Of a stretch of DNA of 64,000 nt, positions 45,673 through 59,100 are shown piece after piece. A program made the position numbers and the translations under genes. Every line of letters begins with the position of its first letter. The first letter of the stretch is position 1. A model generated the notes under the pieces. That model did no database searches. It was not told the origin of the DNA and saw nothing but the letters and a program-made list of their open reading frames with translations. This stretch comes from Bactericera cockerelli (Eukaryota; Arthropoda; Insecta; Hemiptera; Triozidae): the NCBI GenBank assembly GCA_024516035.1, contig CM044955.1:40952137-41016136 (forward strand), read 5' to 3'.

Positions 45673-48113
45673 CTATTCCTCCTCTATTAGAAGAACATGA
45701 ATATCCATAACATTTGTTCCAGTGTGCCCAGGCCTTATCACTAGGTTCATTTTGTCGTTCTTCTCGTAATAATTGAACGAATCAAAAGTATCTAGATATC
45801 GCTTGATTTCGGCGAAATCAGCACGCTCGTGATTGTACGCTATGCTCCCTGCTACTTCTGTCACGCCATCGATTCCATCCGTCCCTGCGCTAGAAAAAGT
45901 AACGTGGACTTTTCTATCAGACGGGACTTTATCAAACATCCCACGGAGTTCATACTGAAATAGAAGTGTCAGGTGCAGGTTTCGACCTCCTCTTCCAATC
46001 TGCGTTGCGTTGTTCATGTTCCAGGTGATCTCTCCCCCACAGACAATGCAGAGCTTAAGTTTTCTCTTGCTACTGATTGTGTTGACAAGCTCAGGAATAC
46101 AGTTTTCAATAGGATGAAATTTTGAAAGAAAGTCTTGTAACTTTTCTTCATCCTTGCTATTTTCATCTGAAACAAAAACCCATTCAAAAAATCAGATAAC
46201 CTAGTAGTTAACCTATGTCCCAATTTTTTTATTGAAAGAATGGTCTATTTTTAAACCATGAAATATTGCTAGAAATCAATCAGTGTTTATAAGAACAAAA
46301 CATTTATCTTTGTTGCAGTCAAATTAATGGGACAGTGATTTGATTACACTGATGCCCGTCCAAGTGTACAATCAGTGCTAGCTATTATCCTGCAACGATA
46401 TGATGATTATGCTTTGATTGGAACTACACCGGCGCTAAAGTGTAGGTAAATCATTTTTTGCTTTCCTCACCATCTGCATTACATCGGTTACTCCTCATCT
46501 CCACAATGCACCGGACAAGATGAACATAGTCTCGGCACACGTCAGATCCCAATCCCTCGATAGCAGTCGACAGCACAATACTGTCGTATCCCAAACTCTG
46601 CGCCCTCCTCCGCGCGCTTTCCAAGGCAGCTTTGTTGTTCCCGATGACGAAGTTGTGGACATTCTGGAAGAGCTTCTCACTCGGACAAGGTGTGTCTTGG
46701 CTGAGGATGGACATCACGTTAGTTGGAACCTGAAAACCCAATTTTGTTGTTACTTATATTATTAAACAATTAGTAAAAGGGGGATATTCATATAAAAAAC
46801 CAACAGCGTGTATTTTTAAAATAGATATTGGAATTAGTGGTATTTGTCTTAGAAGTACTGGAGAAAAAGAACTCACTTCAATATTGGTAATAATTTCACT
46901 ATCAAAATCCCACTACTAGTCATCACTGATCCACCACTTAGCACTCAGGTGTTCGCAAAAGGATTTATCCACATGCTCAGAATTACTCACCTTGGATTCC
47001 AGCCCATACTTGAGCACAATGTCCTGGGCACTGGCTCCCAGTTCCTCACCCGGAAGCACAGTAGGTCCGCTCGCAATGTCCTGCAACGGATCTCCCACTA
47101 TGTCTGAGATGATCAGACTCACTAACGTGCTGGGGTACGCCAGTTCTGCCAGCTGTCCTCCCTTCACTGAAGACAGCCTTTTCCTAACCCTGTTCAATTC
47201 TTTGATATCGGCACCTGCTTGAACCAGCAGCTTAACAGTGTTCAGTTTTTCGTCCAGGGTCAAAGGACTTCTTGGTGAACTAAAACATGCAGATCCTCCT
47301 GAAATAATAATTCAACATAATAATATGAGTTAATGGACATTCTGGACACAATATATTTTTTATATTAGTTTTAACATACATAGTTTTAGTGTTTTTTCCT
47401 TCTTTTGTGATCTTTACTATTATTTATGTTATTGGAAACGCATATTATAAGATTTATTTCTAAATTATACATTGTAAACCAAACAATAAATGCTCTTTCA
47501 GAATATTTTTGAGTCCCTTTTGCGTGATTCACTGATATGTACCAGAATTGTACTTATGAGATTTCTAAAAATAACTACCATCTTATTGTAGGTTTTCATA
47601 ATGTACTTAAAGAGAAATACAAGAGACTCGCTTGTTTCTTTAATATAAATAAACGCTATAATTACCTCCAGAAATCAAAATCAGCAAAACATCATCTTCA
47701 CAACACCGACGGACAAAGTCCTGTATGAGCTGAGCATTCTGATAAGATGCTTTATCCGGCAAATTATTTCTCGCACATTCCTTGACTTCTATACGACTGT
47801 CCTCGACGAAGCGAGGCTTCAGGATGTCCAGACTGCCGTAAGGCACACTCAGGATCCCCTGGATTCGCTTGGGCAGGAATAATTTCTCCGCCGCCTCTGC
47901 CATGCCGAGGACAGCCTTACCAAACCCGATGAGGTACACATTGTTCCGGATGGGGATGGGTTGGTCCTTCACAACCAGTGTGCTCTCCTCCAGACGCAGG
48001 TAGTTCTGGATCAGCTGCTGTCCATTCACTGCATTCACCGCTGAGTTGTAGATCAGCTTTATCGACTCCTGCATTTTCCGTCGGTACATTTCTTCCCCTC
48101 TTTCATAGCTCAT
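45673..48113 (-). CDS. GLYCTK: Glycerate kinase (GLYCTK family), complete, four exons
   Basis: The minus-strand exons are 48113-47666, 47298-46991, 46729-46471 and 46166-45673. They join in phase to give 502 residues; human GLYCTK is about 523. The enzyme phosphorylates D-glycerate using ATP, in serine and fructose breakdown. Hallmarks in order: NVYLIGFGKAVLGMAEAAEK near the N-terminus, LILISGGGSA across the exon 1-2 junction, ELNRVRKRLSSVKGGQLAEL, SLIISDIVGDPLQDIASGPT, then in the last exon IGRGGRNLHL, AGTDGIDGVTE and a terminal GHTGTNVMDIHVLL. I chose the ATG at 48113; the upstream in-frame TTG is not needed. All four splice phases agree and no frame break is seen. Two usually conserved spots differ from what I remember: the motif usually read as SGGTDG is SAGTDG here, and a longer segment precedes GRGGRN. 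No signal peptide is evident. It is divergent from the lipase gene, which starts about 2 kb away. Confidence 0.92.
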
Positions 48114-48163
48114 CAAATTTTCTATGATGAACTAAATTTGACTCGTTTAGAGCTAAAATTAAT

Positions 48164-48194
<31 letters not shown>

Positions 48195-50175
48195 TATTTA
48201 AATTATTGAGAGTAATTAGTTAGTGAATACGAGTAACATTAAGTATTTCTTTTTGAAAAAATGTAATTTAAACAGCGTAATTTATAATTTAACGTTCACT
48301 TTGAATGGATGTACAGTACATATTATTATCTCTGAAATTTGTTTTAAAAAATCTCTTCATTAACAGGTATTGTTTTTAACAGTCAGTGTTTCAGAGCATT
48401 GACATTCACACGCGACACACGCAAATAAACTACAGTGAAGATGAGTAGAACATCAGCTTATCCGTACAAAACGAATAGAATAGTAAACGAGTATTACATA
48501 GAAATTCCGACAAATGTTTACAAAACACCGGTATTTTGAAAGAAAATTAAAATACGAATCAGGTGATCTTCAGTAGCCTTGTCGATGGCAACAATCTAGA
48601 ATTCTAGATGATACAAATGAATGACCCAGTTGTTTGGTTCACATGATCTGAGAATTCTCAGACAAACAGCTGATATTAAGTGATAAGCCAGCTGATAAGA
48701 TATTTGCGCAGCCGTCGTTTCTATAAGGCCTGGTTTTACGAATGGGCTGAGTGGGCGTTTGCCTAGGGCGGTACTCTGAAAGGTGCAAAAGTCTGAAGGA
48801 GGCGGAAAAAAAAATTGGCGTCGCTTTCTTACGTAATATTTGCATTTTTCTTCTTTAGTTTTTAGGTTATAACCCAATATTACTTAAAACGATTAATAAA
48901 AAATTGAAGCGTTGTTCTTTAAAAAAGATTAATGCGTTCAGAGACATCGCGTCACAAACGAAGAGACGGAACTATCTACAAAACTGTCGTGGGTACTTCC
49001 TTTACTTTCCTTGTCCATGTGTGATGTGATGATGTTGGAAGGATGAAGCCTTCGGATGCCCAGAACCAGTGTTATGGGCTCCTTCCGTGGTTAGTGTGTG
49101 GTGTATGTGTTATGTGTAGTATGTTGAATAATCTACTTAAAACTGTAAATTTTAAAAATATGTCTTAAAATTTGGTATTTAAAAATTCAGCGAACTTTCA
49201 AATTTGATGTATTGTCGTGGTGAAACTAATACACTCACTTTCTTCGGTAAATAAGGTATCTCAGCCCAATAGTAAGTAACGTAAACCTGAGATTGTTGCG
49301 CTAAATTTCTGAGGCCTTTCAAATATTTTCTACTTACACGTACCAGCCTGGTAGGTACTCAATTACTAGTCATGAATAGTAATACGTAAATATATCGAAT
49401 AACTTCATTTGATACCGGGTATGAATACAAATTATACTATCTATACTAGCGGAAAAGACTCGACGTTATTCTAACATAAATAAGGCAAACCTCGATATTC
49501 TCAATTAGATAAGACATGGTTGACATGGTTGTAAGTACTGTTGGCAATTTGCAATTTTGCACTTCGTTCCGTAATATCAACAATTTTGGGTATCCAGATT
49601 TTTTACCAACCACTAAAGATTGAACCTGTAACACCAATGCAAATACTTTTGAGTATTGAGACCTTCTGGTAAGGAGTGCTCGAGAAAATTCTAATCCCTA
49701 AATGACCGCTAAGTATAATTTGTATTATTGTTAGTTACCTGATAAGAAAACATATTCAATTACAAGCACTCTTATGTTATTTCCTAAATATGTTGTTCAG
49801 AGCACTGAAATAATAAGCACTTTCTACAGTAACTTCAAGTGTTATTCAAACCTAAACACTTCGTGTCAGTTAGTTTTAAACGACAGAAAATGTAGAACTT
49901 ATCAATGGCCGACACAATTTATAGTCACTGATAGCCTCACAATAGTATAGAATGCCATATTTCACCCAATTTGCTATTGTGGACTAACGATTGGCTTCAA
50001 ATGGCTCCTAGGTAATGCATCCTTATCACTGAATAATTAGTAAGTAAGAAAGAAGCAACATGGGTATCTAACTTGGCTAGCTGAGTGCTTGCCAAGACGG
50101 TTCAGTGTGTTGAAGTTGACAATTTGAAGTCAGTGTTAATTTCAGTGAAGTTAAAAAATTTCCTGAGTACCTGGA
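48114..50175. other. Divergent intergenic region between glycerate kinase and lipase
   Basis: Contains an A run (about 48166-48194) and a GC-richer block near 48715-48830. Arthropod-initiator-like TCAGTG sequences occur at about 50102 and 50130, upstream of the lipase ATG. No other gene seen. Confidence 0.45.
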
Positions 50176-53100
50176 ATGGCGTTGGGAATCAAGTGTCTAG
50201 TGTTACTTATTGTGTTGCTTAGATCTAGTGGTTCTGATAACGGTATGTAATGACTACCGACTGACTTGAATCAGTTGAATTTCTGTTCTTTTTTGTTGAC
50301 AGTAAAAGAAAACAGTACACATAACTATCAAAAACATTCAGCACTAGGTAGAAAAACTGTTTGTCTGAGACCCAGATATCCAAAGACAGGTGTTTCAGCT
50401 CTCAGCTGAGAAGTTCCACTGACCTGAAACAGGCAGACCAAGAATGTTTTAGAAGAGTCACTATTTTTTCTTATACCTCCCAAAAAAATGAGTGTATTTC
50501 AAACACTCCTATTTTTTTGAACCAATAGCATAGTCGTACTTTGCCAAGCGGATGACTTTTTTTTTTAAGTGGGGTTTAACGTCGCTTTCAACTGCCATGG
50601 TCATATCACGACGGGGGTTTTACCCTCCATTCGCAGGAAACTCACAAACCTGCTACTCACATTGACCTCACCCAGCCTGAGTGGGGCCGGGAAAAGCCAG
50701 CGTCACGAGAATTAGAATTTGAATGGTCACCCATCCAAGTCCTAACCTCGCTGGATGTCGCTTAACTTCGGTGTTCTGAAGGGAACCGGTGTATTCAACA
50801 TGCCATCGACGCTGGCTCGGCTGACTTTAAAACTAACTATCTCAGGCAGCGTGTTCATGAGGTGTCTTTTTAATCCTCTTTTGTAACATAATGTAATACA
50901 TACTCGATCTCGGCAATCACGGCATGTGCATTCGGTTTTTTTTTTTCAGTAAGACTAGTATACAATACATATAAGGACAAAGTTCTTTCAGAAAGAACCT
51001 AATCATACATAAAGCATATTAGATACTTGTGGTTCTCATAGACAAAAACATACTTCATGGTTTCACACAAATTTCAACTTTCCAAGTTCTACCTACTTAA
51101 AACGAGAAAATTTCACTATACCTCCCCGATTTTCAGTGAGCCGGTATGAAGTAGTGGAGTCTAATGTGGAGCAGGGGTCTGCCAATGAGGAAGACAGCTC
51201 GGAGATCAGGTGGATGCTCATGCCGGATGGGAAGGGAGCCATCCGGATAGGCGTGCTGTCCGGACTGCGATCAGAAGATGAGAAGCCCATGTTTGATTAT
51301 AACGACGTCAAATTTATGCTTTATACCAGGTAGGTTCCTCTAAAGATTACTCAGGTAATAAAAAAGTGCATACTCATTGTTGAGAGCACTGAAATAATAA
51401 GCACTTTCTACAGTAACTTCAAGTGTTATAAAAAATATGCAGGTAATAGAAATAACCAAAAAAATCTTAAGATTTCCCTTAACAAAGACTTCTTGAAGAT
51501 CTATTAGTCATTGATATGTTTAAAGTGATTGAATTAGTTAAAAGTAAGTGTATGTATGTAGTTATGATGATTTATCACTTTAATGGCAAATTATTGGCAG
51601 ATGTGCATCTTTTATGTGTGTGCATTAGCAAAAATAGCATATTTATTTAATCAGTATCACCTTGTGAACTTTGTGAAGTCTTAGGTAAACAAATCCACTT
51701 CAAATTTCAAGCACTTGTGTTCGTTTGAGAAAAAAATATTCTGACGTATTTTGTCAATTTTGGAACAATAAATTTTGAAATGAAGGGAGATCATTTTTTA
51801 TAGGAAGTACAATAATATTGTATTTATATGAGTTTTAAAAATACATGGTAAAATAATGATCGGTGGAAAAAATAAAACTATTAACATTTTTATAGTAGGT
51901 AGGTGGGTATAACATTGAATTATTTTATTGTAATTTTTTTATTACCTGAGCCGCATTACGGATATTTTACAAAATAATGTTTTCAAATAGTGTTCGTAAA
52001 TCCCGCTAGAGCGCATAAGCTTTATCAGATAGTGAAAAGTCTGCATAGGTTACCTCTTACCCAAATTTTTCGATTCCCGTAGGAACTTTGGTTTTTATCT
52101 TGAATAATTTTTTAGATGTTATTTCAAATATTTTTATTGCCTTTTGTTTAACATTTGGGGGGTTTTACCTTCCATTCGCTGAGCTGGAATTTTTCACTAG
52201 CCGTTGCTTAACTTCAGTGACAGGCGACTCTTACCACTGTAGAGACACATTCATTTCCCTTGCAGGAACAATCCGCAGAAACCAGAAGTACGGGCCATGA
52301 CCCTGGACTGTAAACCTGTGTTTAAAAACTTCGAGCCGACCAGAAGGACCAAATTTTTGGTGCATGGATTCGGCGATAATCACGAGGAGTCTCTTCTATT
52401 TCCTCTACTTCGGGATGGTAAGTATTCGGTAGTTATGACTTCGGGATGGTAAGTATTCGGTAGTTATGACTTCGGAATGGTAAGTATTCGGTAGTTATGA
52501 CTTCGGGATGGTAAGTATTCGGTAGTTATGACCTCGGAATGGTAAGTATTCGGTAGTTATGACTTCGGGATGGTAAGTATTAGTTATTTATGACTTCGGG
52601 ATGGTAAGTATTCGGTAGTTATGACTTCGGGATGGTAAGTATTCGGTAGTTATGACTTCGGGATGGTAAGTATTAGTTATTGATGACTTCGGGATGGTAA
52701 GTATTCGGAAGTTATGACTTCGGGATGGTAAGTATTCGGTAGTTATGACTTCAGGATGGTAAGTATTAGTTATTTATGACTTCGGGATGGTAAGTATTCG
52801 GTAGTTATGACTTCGGGATGGTAAGTATTCGGAAGTTATGACTTCGGGATGGTAAGTATTCGATAGTTATGACTTCGGGATGGTAAGTATTCGGTAGTTA
52901 TGACTTCGGGATGGTAAGTATTCGGAAGTTATGACTTCGGGATGGTAAGTATTCGGAAGTTATGACTTCGGGATGGTAAGTATTCGATAGTTATGACTTC
53001 GGGATGGTAAGTATTCGGAAGTTATGACTTCAGGACGGTAAGTTACTGAAATCAGTCCTGAAAGAATCTTAAGATACATTAATAGCTTTGAACTCTTTCA

Positions 53101-56100
53101 GAGTTACAGGGGCATGTCACAAAAGATCTATTTCAGGTCGTAGTGACAAAGAGCTTTCGTTGCCGCCAGCCCTACTCATACCAATACTAATACCTAAAAG
53201 CCTACCTAATTCAACTGGGGGGGGGGGGGGCTGTATATTTTACTTTAATTTTCCTCTGTTGTATAATATTGTTTCATTATTCTGTCTTGTGTTATATCTC
53301 CTGTGTTTGTAAAATAAAACTACAACCTAAGTTGTGAATATGTTATTAATAATAAAAGCCTGCATATATCTCTCAAGTTCATTGCCTTGTCCTTTCCAGC
53401 CTACTTGGAGAAGGATGATTACAACGTGTTCCTGGTGGACTGGTCGCCCCTGGCCCAGGTACCTTGGTACAACGGAGCCGCCAAGAACACCCTTCCAGTG
53501 GGCCAGCACACGGCCCGCTTCATTGACCACCTGGCGGCCTCCACAGGGGCCGACCCTGACGATATGCACCTGGTGGGGTTCTCGCTAGGGGCGCATGTGG
53601 TGGGCCTGGGCGCCCAACATGTCAAATCTGGGCGGGTCAAACACGTGACAGGTGAATTTCTTACTTTAATTTAGCCGGGACTTTGTTATTCCTTAACGTT
53701 TCTATAACTTAGGGTGGAATTAATAGACGTCTTTGTAATACCTCTGTGGCGCTAAGTCACGGATTGCGTACTGTGTAAGATAGGGAAAATCGACACTAAA
53801 CAACGACGTAAGTTATTGATGTTGTCTATTAATTCCGCCCTTAGAGTTCATTTGAGACGATATCGAGTACCTTTGGACCCCAAAGGCAATGTGGACAAAA
53901 GCAACAAATCTGTAGTAGTAATTTCTAGCTGGGTTGCTAATGACACCAATATTATTATCGACTCGTCCTGACGCTTGGAATCTATAACTTGGAGTTTCTA
54001 TAACTTGGAGTTTCTATAACTTGGAGTTTCTATAACTTGGAGTTCATTTGAGACGATATCGAGTACCTTAGGACTCCAAAGGCAATGTGGACAAAAGCAA
54101 CAAATCTGTAGTGGTAATTTCAAGCTGGGTTGCTAATGACACCAATTATTATCGACTCGTCCTGACTCAATAGGTCATAGTACTGCACCTGAGTTGCAAC
54201 CCGAGGCATGGCCCTATATTTATTTTCCTAACCCTACTCTACACAGTGAGGTATTGTCGTAAATCGTTTCGGGCCGGAACTCGGTGCCATAGGGTCAGGA
54301 AATGATGCAACTAAACATCGACATCATACAGTGGGGTTGAATACTGTTTTGTATGTGCCAATAAATGGAGATATAGCAATACATGTAGTAGTGCTTTAAT
54401 AATAGATACCATTATTATGTACACAATCATGAAGGTTCGTACTACGTATATTTTTTTTGGTAGATATAAATCGTTTTCATTTGGTGAAACCAATAAATTG
54501 AAAACTGATTTTTGATGTTTAGGACATACCACGCCGTGACATGACCATGCAGTTGAAAGTGACGATAAACCAAAATTAAAGAAAGGACATACCATGTTTT
54601 GACAGTTTTATCCTCCTTTAAGAGCTCCACTAACAAGGTTGTTGAGGTCTTTGTTCCTCAGACATCTTATTATTGTCGCTAGTCGTCCAGATGGATTGGT
54701 GATGTGCCCCGTTCAGTTTATTATACTATCCAAACTGTGCGGTATCTTTATAAATACTTGAATTCATGTCTTCTTAATTATTACTCTTCTGCTTTTCTCT
54801 TACGTAACTCTCTTTCCTTCTCCATGCATGGTCAAAGCAAAACAACATGATAACTGACTTTATCGATTATTTACAATTCTTTATTATAGAGCAAGGTATG
54901 TTTCACAGTCGAATACCACTTTTTACTAATAGGATAAACAAGTTTCAGGTTTAGAAACTTTCGCATACTTAATTTTCCACGAGGCATCTTCTTTTTGTCG
55001 GCGCTTCAACATGTTCACGTCTGCGTTTGCTTTTGTAAAAAAAACTTAAGTACCTATACCTGCCTATCTCAGATGTCCGATTTCAAAAATGAACATGAGA
55101 TTTCCAGAACCAAGATGGGATTCTTAGCTTCAAGGTGAACTGCTCATCCTCGGTGAAAATGTCAAAGTTCGCAATGGACCAAAAAGAAATTCTCATAGCA
55201 CAATCGTCAGAAAAATAATTTAAGACCATCCTTTAAACTTTAAAGTGCAAGTGCCAACTTCATTTGATAATCTTAATTGGAAGGATCCAAAATATTTAAA
55301 TTTTATATTTTAATCTTTGAGTTTTGACTGTGAAAATTTATTATTCCATCTTCAAATTTTAAATTACATTTAAAATAATTCTAATTATGAAAGTAGATAG
55401 TAGGTATCTCTGTACCTTTCAGATCAAACCAATAAGTAGATACCTAAAAGATATTCATGTAATGTTTGCCATTATTTTCAATTCAAAAATAGAAATTTCT
55501 CCGAATAAAATGATAATTTTCATAAAAGATGGTCATTATGAAATCTTCAGTTCACATCAGATCACTGTAGTTAAGCATTGTCCTGCAAGGTCAGGACTAG
55601 GTTGGTGACCACTCAAATTCAAAACCTTGTGATACTGATGCGGTTTAGTGAGGTTAATGTCGGTAGCTGTTACCATCGAATGAAGAGTAAATCGAATGGA
55701 GGGTGAAAAAATATCAAGAAGAAGAAGTAGTAGTAGTAGATTTAACCTGGTTCTTTTTCTTTTAGCTCAGAAGATTTCAAACAGAATTGAATTTGAGTCC
55801 TATTTTTTCTGCGTCAAAGTGATCAAAATTTCTTTCACAGATCAATTAGTTTTAATTCCCCAAATATATTTTCTTCAAATGCCAGGAAACAACATAGGTA
55901 CCTATTATATTTAAAATTTATAGTTATAAGCTTTTCTCTCTAAAGAATACATTATGTCCATCCGAGATTTATCTTGAGAAATCCATTTCGCATAGGTATT
56001 TCAAAATTATACAGTAAACCTATAAATTTATGCGAGTAAAAACATTTATGAAAAGATATCACTCCTTTCTTAATTATTACAGGTAGATTTTCTTGTGGGA

Positions 56101-59100
56101 GAAACATAACACCAAAAGAGATAAGATAAATCCTGAAGTTGAAAAATGGTTTTAAGAGCAATATCCTACGTAGGCTCATAAGTATTTTAAAATTAGTTTT
56201 CTTCTTCCATACTTATTAGTTTTCTAGCATTGGTTCACAAATGGAAAAGTTCTTACATTTTTGTGATCTATGTTCTTACTTAATTTATGTTATATCAAAT
56301 CAATGGCTAGTGGTAAGTAAGTATGTGCTTTATTTCTGTTATTATGTCACGCCTTTTCAGAGGGTCACTACGAAAATCTCAATCCAATATTTTTCCGAAA
56401 TAATATATTCCTTCTCGTATATTACAAATAGCTACTCGTTTTTCCTCACGAGGTACGAGTGGACAACGAACTTCTAAGTATAGACAAGAAAAATATCTAC
56501 CCTGCCGGAGCTTTAACCGAGATCACGGTGCTTCCAAGCCCAGTGAGGTACTCCCCTCGACAACTGTTACAATAGAACAAAAAAAAAAAGATGGAAGATA
56601 TACAAAAAAATATCGTACTGAATCAGTATCAGTATGTATAGTGTATACTGATACTGATTTCTCAAGTTGGCTTGAGTAAGTACGTATTTATATTTTTTGC
56701 ATTTTTTCACTAGTTTTAATGTAGGTAACCTATCTGTTTTCTGATAAAAAAAAAAAAAAAATATTTGATATACTCGTAAAATAAAAATAAATGCTACTTA
56801 TAAATGAAGTCTAGATTATAATCAAACAGATACCTAGGTATAAATAATGAATTACAGGTACAAGTACATATTTTTTTTTATTTTAATAAGATAAATGTCA
56901 CATCTCTTTCAATGATCCTTAGGTATCCTTACCTCTTTAATTACTTGGTTGTAGACGTACACTATTAATGGTTTTAGATACACTATTAATAAATCAAAGA
57001 TTAAAAAAAAAAAACAACTACCACAACTCCTCAGGTTTGGACCCGGCCCAAGTCCTGTTCACAAAGTCGGGCCCCGACGCCCGTCTGGACAAGTCTCATG
57101 CCAAGTGGGTGGATGTGGTGCACACCTCGGGGGGGTATCTGGGCTTCAGCTCCCCCCTGGGCCATCGGGACTTCTATCCCAATGGAGGTGAATGGCCCCA
57201 ACCTGGCTGCACCTGGGATTACGCAGGTAAAAACATAATAATCAAAATATAATGTAAAAAATCCAAAGAACATAAATTAATAATCAAAATATAATGTATA
57301 AAATCCATACATAATAATATATAATGTACTTATAATAATAACACTCTTTTGTGGTAGGTAATCACCCGTCGAGGTTAGTGCTCAAAGCATTTTCTACCAC
57401 TTAACACTCAGAGTGTTATTTTTATGTGGTCACAAACTCAAATTAATGAGGAAAAATATTCATGCACTGGGTGGGATTCAAACCAACGGATCACTACGCT
57501 ACCTGGATTACTAGACTAGCGCGTTAACTACTTCACTACCAGTGCATTTTATGTTTTGTGTTTAAGTAAACATCAGCCTGCATTTGTGCTTTTTGGACTT
57601 ATCAAGTACGCGTCCAGATAATTTTGATGATTCGTTTGAAACACTATGTATAGTCTATCTCTATGTATTGTACCTACTATTGAACTTTAATGATAAGTTT
57701 CCTACTGTAAGATTTTCCATGTGCCTCCGGATCAACTTTATGTTAAAATAATTACTTAACTCGTAGCTTAATAATCGATGTCCTTCTCCTAATTTTAAAA
57801 TCGCCTGCTCAAGTTCTTACAAAAAATGTCGATCTTACTCATCGGTCAATTATTCTTCAAGGATTTAAATCTTCTCAATAGGTTATAAGCAGCGAGGTTA
57901 TGGACCGAACGGAGTTAATTATTTTGAAGTTTAACTAAGTACAGAAGTCAGTCCAGGATAAGAGCAGGTCAATTTTGAAAGTAACAAGGAACCATTCATA
58001 CAAATATATACAAATTAAATGTTATTAATTATTAATTATTTCAATCATAAGAGTACTATACCTTGATTAAATAATATACTATGTATATTTTTTGCCAATT
58101 ACATATGGAATATTTATATAAATCTTCATATAAAGCACTCTAATCTCTCTATAATTGTAAAATTTCATACGAGAGTATACGAGAGTCGCAATTGGGTATC
58201 TCATACAATACAAGGACACAATACCTACATTTGGTTATTAAATAAATAATTAATATTTAATATATATAAATTAAATCAGCTGCCAACATTGTCGTCTGAA
58301 AGGGCTCTGACAGGATAATAAAAAAATATAATTATAATAATTTATGTTTACACTTGCTTACATTGTATGAAGGTAATTTTCATTACAAGCTCATTATTTT
58401 GTAAATATCAAAATCATGATGAATGAGTTTTGCAACTGTTATTTGAAATAAGTAACGGATTTCTTTAGGTACATTAACATTACATACAAGTCTGGGTAGT
58501 TAATCACTCTTTTTTTAGTATTAGCTTTATTAGTAATTATTATATGTATAACGAGTATTTTCAGATGTATAAAAGTACCCCAGATATATTACTTTTGATT
58601 GTAATTATGAGTATAGAAATACTTACGTATGTAACTGGTATTTTAGACACCTACAAAACTACAGTAATTGGTAACTTTAGTTTTTTTCCTCTGGTAAAGT
58701 ATTCAACAAGATCAGTAACAACCATTTGAGTGATGTATTGCAATTTTTTCATCTGAAAAAATAAATAATTATTTGATATTTTGCTGAAGTTTCGAAAACA
58801 ATTTTTCAAACTAAATGTCTTAAATGGAACTTAATACCTACTACCTTGTGTAACCACTTAAATGTCAGAAATGTACAGATTTTTATGCCGTCCCGGGCCC
58901 GTTCGCAAGTATGCAAAAGATAAATTGGTCTGAGATTGTATAATATTACTCATAGTAATATAATACCTTTTAGTGGAAGTAACACAGGCGAGGAATGCTC
59001 AAAGCATTTCTACCACTAACACTCAGAGTCTTATTATTTTGTGGTGACAAACTCAAAATTAATGAGGAATTTAACTAACGGATCCCTATGCTACCTGGAT

